A DNA stretch of 64,000 nucleotides, from assembly GCA_050740455.1 (NCBI GenBank), contig JBOIDF010000009.1, forward strand, positions 6,578 to 70,577. The letters are read 5' to 3'. The notes beneath the pieces were generated by a model. That model searched no databases, was not told the DNA's origin, and worked only from the letters and a program-made list of their open reading frames with translations. The DNA is from USCg-Taylor sp050740455. GTDB taxonomy: Bacteria; Pseudomonadota; Gammaproteobacteria; JACCXJ01. Shown one piece after another: positions 43,798-50,983 of the stretch. Every line of letters starts with the position of its first letter. Position 1 is the stretch's first letter. The translations under genes were made by a program, and so were the position numbers.

Positions 43798-44035
43798 CGC
43801 AGGATCCTTGCGATCAGAAAGTCTGAATTTCGTGGCATCGCGAAACGCTGGATAGGAGCGATCTAGGTTTCGAAATGTAGCTATAGGCGATTCCAAGGAA
43901 TGGTGATAGCGGTAGACTTGTGTAGTCAGGTACGGCAACCATGAGTGTTATGAACCCTGTTAGGCACTTTGAAGAGTTTGTTTCCGATTATATTTGAATA
44001 GATATCCAGTACAATAGTGTTAGCGGCCAGGCCCA
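43798..44035 (-). pseudogene. Decayed duplicate of the Wzy-like gene 3' end
   Basis: Bases 43798-43965 match 40049-40216 at about 94% (CGCAGGATCCTTGCGATCAG, GATTCCAAGGAAT). After an internal deletion of about 235 bases the match resumes at CACTTTGAAGAG and runs to near 44035. The stop codon region is preserved, but no start or N-terminal part is left. Confidence 0.8.
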
Positions 44036-44122
44036 GCGTGGAGCCCGGCCTTCCCGCTTGCTGGAAACACGTTCCAAGTGCCTTTAACTAGCCTCAAGGG
44101 ATTGAGCTTTGCGGCGCTGGCT

Positions 44123-45337
44123 CTACAAACGATACCGCTGATCGTAGGTCTTGAATCCTGTAAGCGGCCCATCCCATTCCCTTCCTACCGCCATCACCTT
44201 GAACCGTTCTCCCATCCCCGCGGGCAGGGTGAGTTGTTTCGCCTCCTGGATATGTCTCAAGTATCTCTGCGGTTCGGCCGCTTGCAACGACTCAAGGGCT
44301 TCTTCAAGACCGCAATCGATCAGGAAATGGGCCTGGGTCGTGTAGCCTAAAACCGCGAGCCCGCAGGTTTCCGCGGATTCAGCTAGGGCCGTGAAATCGA
44401 CAAAGCTACTGATATCCTGGAGTCCGGTGAGGATCAGTGGATCGGCGTGGACCCGATGGCGGTGGTGGCAGATCAGCGTGCCCTCGCGGCGTTCGGGCAG
44501 GTAGTACTCGCGGCGCGTGTAACCATAATCGATGCAGAGAAATATTCCACGGCTTAGAGATTCCGTCACTGTCCCTAACCACGGCGTTAAGGCGAGATTG
44601 ACCTCGGAGACATAGCCTTCCGGGAGCGGGGGGCCCAATGCGCTTTGGATCGTCTCGATCTGTGCTCGCAGGCGCGGCTCGGCGGCGACCTCCTCGTCCC
44701 AGATGAAGCCATCGCCCTGCCACCTCACGCGTTGTTCGTAAACATTCCCGCCAGCAATGCGAAAGCGGTGCACCGGCAGCGCGTCGAGCACCTCGTTAGC
44801 GATCATGATCCCGCGCCAAGGCCGGCTGGGCGGCCGCTCTAGCCATGCGACCCTTGAGGCCAAATGCGGCACGGCGCTTTCTATCCATTGCTGTTGGCGC
44901 GCGCGCAGATCCGCGCTGATCTCAAGAATAAAGTAAGCTCCCGGCAAGCTACCCCGGCGTTCGAGCTCGGTCAAGATCTCGACGGCGAGTCGGCCGCTGC
45001 CTGCGCCGAGCTCGCAGATGGCGCCGCCGCCGAGCCCCGCGAGGACCTCGCGGCATGGCCGCGCGAGGCAACGCCCGAACAGTGGGGAGAGTTCCGGGGC
45101 GGTGACGAAATCGCCGCTCGAGCCGAGCTTCACGCTCCCGGCGCTGTAGTACCCGAGACCGGGGGCGTAGAGCGCGAGCTCCATATAGCGCGCGAAGCTC
45201 ATGCTCCCGCCGGCTACGGCCAATTCCTCGCGTATCGCCTCGATCAGCCGCGCGCTGTGGGCCGCGGCCTCGGGGCTAGACGGAAGTGATCCACTCAAGC
45301 TATTCGTAGTGACGCTGAAAATCCGGCAGCTCGCCAT
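44123..45337 (-). CDS. SAM-dependent methyltransferase, MidA/NDUFAF7 family
   Basis: A protein of about 390-405 residues of the COG1565 family. Landmarks are YMELALYAPGLGYYS, GDFVTAPELSPLFGRCLA, ICELGAGSGRLAVEIL (motif I), MIANEVLDALPVHRF and FLCIDYGYTRREYY. The mitochondrial homologue methylates an arginine of complex I subunit NDUFS2; bacterial members are poorly characterised. The start is uncertain: ATG 45337 overlaps the lipoprotein gene by 38 bases, while a TTG at 45298 would follow its stop directly. Both keep the whole domain. Confidence 0.88.
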   Translation of the reverse strand: MASCRIFSVTTNSLSGSLPSSPEAAAHSARLIEAIREELAVAGGSMSFARYMELALYAPGLGYYSAGSVKLGSSGDFVTAPELSPLFGRCLARPCREVLAGLGGGAICELGAGSGRLAVEILTELERRGSLPGAYFILEISADLRARQQQWIESAVPHLASRVAWLERPPSRPWRGIMIANEVLDALPVHRFRIAGGNVYEQRVRWQGDGFIWDEEVAAEPRLRAQIETIQSALGPPLPEGYVSEVNLALTPWLGTVTESLSRGIFLCIDYGYTRREYYLPERREGTLICHHRHRVHADPLILTGLQDISSFVDFTALAESAETCGLAVLGYTTQAHFLIDCGLEEALESLQAAEPQRYLRHIQEAKQLTLPAGMGERFKVMAVGREWDGPLTGFKTYDQRYRL

Positions 45338-45749
45338 CGAGGAACCACCGCTTCCGGGCCGCGTCATACCACCATTTCTGGATATCGCGAAGCGTGGCGA
45401 CCTGGCCCACATCCTGGTAATAATAACGAAACAGGACCGTCACGGTGGCCTCGGTCTGAGTTGCGTTCAGGGCCTGATTGACGATATCGTAGGAGGCGAC
45501 CCGGATAGCTTGAAGGGGTTCCGTGTTGATCGGGGGGTAGGGGCCGGTACGGGAAACACGATACAACGCCGCTGCGTCATAATCACCCCAGCGCAACGCG
45601 CTTTCGTAGGTGGCGACGCTCAACTCCAGATTTTCCAAGCGCTCGTGGGTTTCCATCCCGGCGCACGCGGCCGTCAACAAGGCGACGATGAGCGCTGCCG
45701 CATGACGCCCCGCGAAGGTTCTTGCCGACTCTTGTATTTTATTCTGCAT
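45300..45749 (-). CDS. Predicted lipoprotein of unknown function
   Basis: A 149-residue protein with a signal peptide ending in the lipobox LTAAC (Cys near residue 29), so it is probably an acylated lipoprotein. The mature domain contains LENLELSVATYESALRWGDY, YYYQDVGQVATLRD and KWWYDAARKRWFLDGE, an alpha+beta pattern like NTF2-type proteins. The gene is just upstream of, and overlaps or abuts, the MidA-like gene, which suggests a common transcript. No function can be assigned. Confidence 0.75.
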   Translation of the reverse strand: MQNKIQESARTFAGRHAAALIVALLTAACAGMETHERLENLELSVATYESALRWGDYDAAALYRVSRTGPYPPINTEPLQAIRVASYDIVNQALNATQTEATVTVLFRYYYQDVGQVATLRDIQKWWYDAARKRWFLDGELPDFQRHYE

Positions 45750-45777
45750 AACGCTGCCCTCGGTAATGGAATCGCTC

Positions 45778-45921
45778 AGAGCTTGTGAAAAAACTATTGC
45801 GCTCGGAACCTCGCGTTCCGGCGGTGCTCGGAATCCTCATGTATTTCAATATACACTCCGGTTCCTGTGCTCCGGCGGAACGCGACTTCCCTTCGCTCGC
45901 GACGATTTTTTCACAAGCTCT
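45778..45921. mobile_element. 144-bp MITE-like palindromic element
   Basis: The ends are 16-base inverted repeats AGAGCTTGTGAAAAAA (45778-45793) and TTTTTTCACAAGCTCT (45906-45921). The inside is also palindromic: TCGCGTTCCG and CGGCGG pair with CTCCGGCGGAACGCGA. There is no transposase. A lone end lies at 3911-3929. This fits a non-autonomous MITE moved by an unknown transposase. It lies between the lipoprotein gene and folK. Confidence 0.8.
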
Positions 45922-45935
45922 CAGGCATGCGATGT

Positions 45936-46463
45936 TCACGCCCGCGGCTCCGAAGTGCTTGCAGACGGTCCCAGGAGGTCTTCAAGGGGAACCGGCGCAA
46001 GCGCTTGTCCGCTCTTATCAAACTCCGCCCAAAGCTCGCGGATGCGCCGGCCCTCGAGCGGGTGCATGACCTCGCCCGCGATGTCGGCCAAGGGCCGCAA
46101 CACGAAGGCATAACGGGTGATGTCCTTACGCGGCAAGTTCAAGCCATTGTCTCGAATCACGAGTTCATCATAAAGCAAGATGTCGAGGTCGAGCGGCCGG
46201 GGCGCATAGCGCGGCGTATCGGGTGTGCGGCCATGCTGCGACTCGATCGCGGCTAGGCGCGTCCGCAGTGCGTGCGGATCTAAATCAGTACTGAAGCCCA
46301 CGACAAGATTATAGAAATGATCTCCGGGAAAGCCGATGGCGGCGCTCTCGTAGACGGGCGACAGCATCAATTCCCCGAACTGGCCGCGCAGTGATGCGAT
46401 AGCGCTGCGAATGTTGTCCCGGCGCTCCACATTGCTGCCTATGCTTACATAGACCCGTGCCAC
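45936..46463 (-). CDS. folK: 6-hydroxymethyl-dihydropterin pyrophosphokinase
   Basis: A 175-residue HPPK enzyme of folate synthesis. It transfers pyrophosphate from ATP to 6-hydroxymethyl-dihydropterin. Signatures: VYVSIGSNVERRDNI at the start, SPVYESAAIG, FYNLVVGF, and the metal-binding PRPLDLDILLYDE, where the two Asp residues bind Mg. The GTG at 46463 is preceded by GGAGGAG and lies inside the last codons of folB (19-base overlap). The C-terminal 20 residues are extra. This is an ordinary housekeeping gene. Confidence 0.94.
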   Translation of the reverse strand: MARVYVSIGSNVERRDNIRSAIASLRGQFGELMLSPVYESAAIGFPGDHFYNLVVGFSTDLDPHALRTRLAAIESQHGRTPDTPRYAPRPLDLDILLYDELVIRDNGLNLPRKDITRYAFVLRPLADIAGEVMHPLEGRRIRELWAEFDKSGQALAPVPLEDLLGPSASTSEPRA

Positions 46464-46822
46464 GCCTCCTCCCGGCGGCCGCGTTCGATGATGACCCCGA
46501 CGTCGCGCACACCGCGCACGGCACCCTGCTTGTTCAGCCGTAAACGGAGCCAAGGGATATCAAACTCCTTGATGATGAGCTCGGCGACGGCCTCGGCAAG
46601 CGACTCGACCAACTGGTAGTGGCTGTCTGTGACGAAGGCCATCACCCGTTTGGCGACCTCTTTATAATTCAGTGTGTCGGCCACCGAATCGGTGAGCGCC
46701 GCTTTGCGGATATCGGTGCCGAGCTCGAGGTCGAAGATGACCACTTGTTTGATCTGCCGCTCCCAGGCATAGACTCCGATCACGGCTTCAATGCGCAGAT
46801 CGTTTATATAAATGATATCCAT
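46445..46822 (-). CDS. folB: Dihydroneopterin aldolase
   Basis: A 125-residue FolB. It splits 7,8-dihydroneopterin to 6-hydroxymethyl-dihydropterin and glycolaldehyde, the substrate of FolK encoded next. Typical segments: IIYINDLRIEAVIGVYAWER (active-site Glu in VYAWER), DTLNYKEVAKRV, HYQLVESLAEAVAELI and LRLNKQGAVRG (active-site Lys). The plsY gene starts 107 bases away on the other strand, a common arrangement in Gammaproteobacteria. Confidence 0.95.
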   Translation of the reverse strand: MDIIYINDLRIEAVIGVYAWERQIKQVVIFDLELGTDIRKAALTDSVADTLNYKEVAKRVMAFVTDSHYQLVESLAEAVAELIIKEFDIPWLRLRLNKQGAVRGVRDVGVIIERGRREEAWHGSM

Positions 46823-46928
46823 ACGCCGTTCAATGGTATGCGCCTGGCCACGGCTACCTGTGCCGATAACCGAACACTACACCCGATGCTTGCTTGACCT
46901 GTCAAGGCCAAGCGACTCCAATAGCGCC

Positions 46929-47540
46929 ATGCTGCAGGAGCTCGCTCTGATTGTCTTCAGTTATCTCTTGGGATCGATTTCCTTGGCCATCGTCGTCTGC
47001 CGGGCGGGCGGATTCCCCGATCCGCGCGGGCAGGGCTCGGGCAACCCAGGCGCGACCAACGTCTTGAGGCTTGCCGGCAAGCCGGCGGCGGTCATTACCC
47101 TGGTGGGGGATCTGCTCAAGGGTTTGCTACCGTTGGTCATCGGGCGCGTGCTGGGCGTGTCCGATCCGGGTCTCGCCTTGATGGGCCTCGCGGCGTTCTC
47201 GGGCCATCTGTACCCGGTATTCTTTGGCTTTCACGGGGGCAAGGGAGTCGCCACTTTCATCGGCGTGCTCTATGGCTTCGCTTGGCCGGCCGGGATCGGC
47301 TTCATGCTGATATGGTTGGCCTTAGCGGGCCTATTTCGCTATTCGTCGCTGGCCGCCTTGGGTGCAGCCGCATGCGCGCCGTTCATGGTTTTTCTGCTTG
47401 ACCGCACCTGGGTTCATGCCGCGGTCGTCGTGTTGATGGTGGCGCTGATCTTCTGGAGGCACCGGGGAAACCTGCGCAAGCTGCTCGCGGGGACCGAATC
47501 GAAAATTGGTGCCCGAGAGGCGGCCGCACGGGCGGAATAG
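46929..47540 (+). CDS. plsY: Acyl-phosphate:glycerol-3-phosphate acyltransferase
   Basis: A 203-residue inner-membrane acyltransferase with five predicted helices. It acylates glycerol-3-phosphate with acyl-phosphate to start phospholipid synthesis. Motif 1 is GSGNPGATNVLR, motif 2 is GFHGGKGVAT (glycine-rich, phosphate loop), and motif 3 is FRYSSLAAL. The ATG at 46929 gives the family N-terminus (LIVFSYLLGSIS). The stop lies 17 bases before the end of the convergent tsaD gene. Confidence 0.95.
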   Translation: MLQELALIVFSYLLGSISLAIVVCRAGGFPDPRGQGSGNPGATNVLRLAGKPAAVITLVGDLLKGLLPLVIGRVLGVSDPGLALMGLAAFSGHLYPVFFGFHGGKGVATFIGVLYGFAWPAGIGFMLIWLALAGLFRYSSLAALGAAACAPFMVFLLDRTWVHAAVVVLMVALIFWRHRGNLRKLLAGTESKIGAREAAARAE

Positions 47541-47557
47541 CGCGGATCTAAGGTTCC

Positions 47558-48568
47558 CTAAACGGGAGGCAGTTCGGTCAGCGGCCAGCGCGGCCGTACC
47601 GGGAACTCGAGGCCGTCGCGGTGGCCGGCGCGAAGGCGCACCCATCCCGCATAAGCAATCATCGCGCCGTTGTCGGTGCAGAACTCAGGCCGTGGATAGT
47701 AGACCTGAATCCCCTCGCCGCTAAGCTCGCGCAAGCGAGCGCGTAAAGCGCGGTTGGCGCTCACGCCGCCCGCTGCCACAAGCCGCCGGTAGCCGGTCGC
47801 CTTGAGCGCGCGCCGGCACTTGATCGCCAGCGTGTCGACCACCGCATCGGCGAAAGCGCGCGCGATATCCGCACGCGTCTTTTGATCGCCGCCTGTTGTC
47901 CGCAGGGTTTGGAGCGTAGCCGTCTTTAAGCCGCTGAAACTAAAGTTCAGGCCGGGCCGGATGGTCATGGGACGTGGAAACACGAATCGGCCGGCTTCAC
48001 CCTGCTCCGCAAGACGCTCGAGCGCGGGACCGCCCGGGTAACCGAGGCCGAGCAGCTTCGCCGTCTTGTCGAAGGCCTCGCCCGCGGCATCGTCCACGGA
48101 CTCGCCGAGGATTCGGTAACTCCCGACCCGCGCCATGTCCACCAACTGGGTATGCCCGCCGGAAACGAGGAGCGCGAGCAAGGGCGGCTCGGGCGGGGTG
48201 GGCTCCAACATCGGGGCGAGCAGATGGCCTTCCATATGATGGATCCCTAAGCATGGGATGCCGAGCGCCCAGGCCAGGCTGCGCGCCACGGCGGCCCCGG
48301 CGAGAAGCGCGCCGATGAGGCCCGGCCCTGCGGTATAGCTGACACCCGCGAGATCCCGCGCCTCACAGCTCGCCTCCCGAAGTGCCGATCGGATCAACGG
48401 GATAATGTGGCGAACATGATCGCGCGAGGCCAGCTCGGGCACCACGCCCCCGTAGTAAGCATGAAGGGGGGCCTGGGTGCGTAACACATGCGCCAATAGC
48501 CCGCGCTCGGAATCGTAGATCGCGATCCCGGTCTCATCGCACGAGGTTTCTATTCCCAGCACGCGCAT
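47558..48568 (-). CDS. tsaD: tRNA N6-threonylcarbamoyladenosine synthase subunit
   Basis: A 336-residue Kae1/TsaD protein. It transfers threonylcarbamoyl to A37 of ANN-decoding tRNAs. Landmarks: VLGIETSCDETGIAIYD at the start, VVPELASRDHVRHI (metal-ligand HxxxH), YTAGPGLIGALLAG, GIHHMEGHLLA and LLVSGGHTQLV. It is encoded divergently from rpsU, 104 bases away, as in most gammaproteobacterial genomes. Confidence 0.97.
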   Translation of the reverse strand: MRVLGIETSCDETGIAIYDSERGLLAHVLRTQAPLHAYYGGVVPELASRDHVRHIIPLIRSALREASCEARDLAGVSYTAGPGLIGALLAGAAVARSLAWALGIPCLGIHHMEGHLLAPMLEPTPPEPPLLALLVSGGHTQLVDMARVGSYRILGESVDDAAGEAFDKTAKLLGLGYPGGPALERLAEQGEAGRFVFPRPMTIRPGLNFSFSGLKTATLQTLRTTGGDQKTRADIARAFADAVVDTLAIKCRRALKATGYRRLVAAGGVSANRALRARLRELSGEGIQVYYPRPEFCTDNGAMIAYAGWVRLRAGHRDGLEFPVRPRWPLTELPPV

Positions 48569-48596
48569 GGACTGCTTTTTCGTTACGGTACGTACT

Positions 48597-48624
48597 TTGC
48601 CAACGGAACGGAGTCGATTACACT
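48597..48624 (+). promoter_or_regulatory. Candidate rpsU operon promoter
   Basis: TTGCCA, 16 bases, TACACT, about 50 bases before the rpsU ATG in the tsaD-rpsU divergent gap. The sequence then becomes T/A-rich, with ACAAGGA as ribosome binding site. Assigned from the sequence pattern only. Confidence 0.45.
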
Positions 48625-48672
48625 ATGCCGCTTTTGTAATAAACTAAATTTTTACAAGGATCCGATTTCTCA

Positions 48673-48957
48673 ATGCCGTCAGTAAGAGTGAGAGACAACG
48701 AACCCTTCGACATCGCCTTGCGGCGCTTCAAGCGCGCCTGTGAAAAGGCGGGCGTCCTGGCCGAGGTGCACCGGCGCGAATTTTACGAGAAACCGACCCA
48801 GGTGCGGAAGCGTAAAGCAGCCGCGGCCGTCAAGCGCTGGCAAAAGAAACTCGCCCGCACCCAGGCCCGCCTTATACCCTCGGCATTCGGGCAGCGGGGC
48901 AAACCCGTCGTCCGGCGTTTCCATCGAGGCCCATACGCGGATGCCGCTCACGCTTAA
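48673..48957 (+). CDS. rpsU: Ribosomal protein bS21 with altered, longer C-terminus
   Basis: The first 64 codons are a typical bS21: SVRVRDNEPFDIALRRFKRA, CEKAGVLAEVHRREFYEKP, then KAAAAVKRWQKKLARTQAR. The usual protein ends here at about 70-71 residues with a basic -RLY-like tail. Here the frame instead runs on with LIPSAFGQRGKPVVRRFHRG for a total of 94 residues. Either a small indel changed the end, or the lineage has a longer tail. bS21 binds the 30S platform near the anti-Shine-Dalgarno region. First gene of the rpsU-dnaG-rpoD operon. Confidence 0.92.
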   Translation: MPSVRVRDNEPFDIALRRFKRACEKAGVLAEVHRREFYEKPTQVRKRKAAAAVKRWQKKLARTQARLIPSAFGQRGKPVVRRFHRGPYADAAHA

Positions 48958-49103
48958 ACAGCGCGTGCAGGGCCGCGCGGACAGGGCACAGCCACTCGCT
49001 TAAACGCCGCCTGGGCGGCTGAATCCGAGCGGCCCGAACCGGTACCGCGACAGACTGGCATTGTAGCTTGCCCCGTCTATACTCGAAAGAGTAAGGCATA
49101 GGC

Positions 49104-50858
49104 ATGACCCGCCGCATTTCACAGCCGGTCATCGACGAGCTGTTGTCCAAGACGGACGTCGTCGAGGTGATCGAAGAATTCCTCAGCTTGCGCAAGGTCG
49201 GGCGCAATTACGTGGCGCTTTGCCCTTTCCACAACGAGAAAACTCCCTCGTTCAGCGTCAACCGTGAGAAACAGTTTTATTACTGTTTCGGGTGCGGCGC
49301 AGGTGGCTCCGCCATTAACTTTTTAATGAATTATCTACGGCTGAGCTTTGTCGAGACGGTCTCGCGGCTCGCCGATCACGCCGGCATGCCACTCCCCAGC
49401 ACCGATCCCGGCACGCCCCGAGCCCCAAGCGCCGAGCTGTACGATATCTTGGCGCAGGCAGCCAAGTACTACGCGGCGCAGTTGCGCCAACGGCCCGCCG
49501 CAAACCGGGCCGTCGCCTACCTCAAGCAGCGGGGTTTAACCGGCCGTGTCGCCGCCGATTTCGATCTGGGTTATGCCCCACCGGATTGGGATCAACTGCA
49601 GCGGGCCCTGGGAACTTCCCCGCAAGCCCTGCGTACGCTTGGCCTGGCGGGGCTTGTGATCGCGAAACCGGACGGTTGCTATTACGACCGTTTTCGCGAC
49701 CGGATCATGTTCCCGATCCGAGACCCCCGAGGCAGGATCGTCGGGTTTGGCGGACGTGGCCTGAACGGCGGCGAGCCCAAGTACCTCAACTCGCCCGAGA
49801 CTCCCGTTTTCCACAAAGGGGCCGAGCTCTATGGATTGCACCGGGCCTTAAAAGTCGGCGCGGATCCGCAGCGCCTTTTGGTCGTCGAAGGTTATATGGA
49901 CGTGATCGCCCTCGCGCAGTTCGGGATCAACCATGCGGTCGCGACCCTTGGCACCGCCCTAACCCGAGATCACGTCACCCGCTTGTTTCGCGCGGTTCCC
50001 GAGGTCATTCTATGCTTCGATGGCGATGAGGCCGGAGAGCGCGCCGCTTGGCGCTCGCTGAACGTGATCCTGCCGCAGATGAAGGATGGGCGAACGGTGG
50101 GCTTTCTTTTTTTGCCGGCGGGCGAAGATCCCGACAGTTGGGTGCGTAAGGCGGGCGCCACAATATTCGAAACCACGGACAAGGTGACAGCGCTCTCGGA
50201 ATTCCTCTTCGCAAGCCTGTTAAAAAAGGTCAACCTGAATACGCCTGAAGGTAACGCCCGGCTGGTCGCACTAGCAAACCCATACATAAACCTGCTGCCG
50301 CCCGGCGCATTACAACAGCTTTTGCGGCGCCGCTTAGGGGAACTTTCAACGCTGGATGCGGACGAATTAACGGCTGTGGCGCGAACGGCGCGTCCGGCCG
50401 AGAAAGTCGTCGTCCCCACTCGCCGCCCAACGCCATCCATAATTCAATCTGCAATTGCAATCATGCTGCGGCGGCCGGAATTAGCCATGCGGGTCGATCT
50501 GACGCAGGATCTCACGCCGGTGGAACTTCCTCACATGGGGATATTTTTGGAGTTGGTTCGTTTAATCCAAGATCATCCCGGAATCCATTGTGGCGCCCTT
50601 CTTGAGCGGTGGCGCGGCGCCGAGGAAAGCAGTTTATTGAATCGGCTGGCGGCCAAGGACTCACTGGTATGCAACGAGGCCCTCGAAGCGGAATTCGCGG
50701 GGATCATGAAACGCTTACAGGCTCTTGCCAACAAGCAACGGCGGGATCGGTTGCTGACATCCCATCCGGGCGCGCTTACGCCGCAAGCAAAATCGGAACT
50801 GCGCGCAGCACTTGCCAAAAACGGCACCACCAGCGCTAGCGATATTATTAACGAGTGA
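49104..50858 (+). CDS. dnaG: DNA primase
   Basis: A 584-residue primase. The N-terminal zinc finger is CPFHNEKTPSFSV then YYCFGCGAGG (near residues 40-66). The TOPRIM core has VVEGYMDVIALAQFG and VILCFDGDEAGERAA (acidic metal ligands) near residues 260-310. The C-terminal helicase-binding domain is present but loosely conserved. It makes RNA primers at the fork. The gene lies 146 bases after rpsU and 125 before rpoD. Confidence 0.97.
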   Translation: MTRRISQPVIDELLSKTDVVEVIEEFLSLRKVGRNYVALCPFHNEKTPSFSVNREKQFYYCFGCGAGGSAINFLMNYLRLSFVETVSRLADHAGMPLPSTDPGTPRAPSAELYDILAQAAKYYAAQLRQRPAANRAVAYLKQRGLTGRVAADFDLGYAPPDWDQLQRALGTSPQALRTLGLAGLVIAKPDGCYYDRFRDRIMFPIRDPRGRIVGFGGRGLNGGEPKYLNSPETPVFHKGAELYGLHRALKVGADPQRLLVVEGYMDVIALAQFGINHAVATLGTALTRDHVTRLFRAVPEVILCFDGDEAGERAAWRSLNVILPQMKDGRTVGFLFLPAGEDPDSWVRKAGATIFETTDKVTALSEFLFASLLKKVNLNTPEGNARLVALANPYINLLPPGALQQLLRRRLGELSTLDADELTAVARTARPAEKVVVPTRRPTPSIIQSAIAIMLRRPELAMRVDLTQDLTPVELPHMGIFLELVRLIQDHPGIHCGALLERWRGAEESSLLNRLAAKDSLVCNEALEAEFAGIMKRLQALANKQRRDRLLTSHPGALTPQAKSELRAALAKNGTTSASDIINE

Positions 50859-50983
50859 GATAAAATTAGCATTTTTGCATCGAATTAACGGTAATTCTGA
50901 TCATAGCGATCTGGCAGATTGACAATTGCTTTACTATACTTTCAATTGATCTTTTAACGCATTGAACAGTTTATACTTTAACT

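Noticed and set aside
45766..46256. Plus-strand frames across the palindromic element and folK
   Set aside because: They arise from the inverted repeat and from the antisense of folK, whose motifs are clear on the other strand.
47974..48318. Arg-rich plus-strand frame inside tsaD
   Set aside because: It is antisense to conserved TsaD motifs, and its low-complexity basic composition is typical of GC-rich shadow frames.
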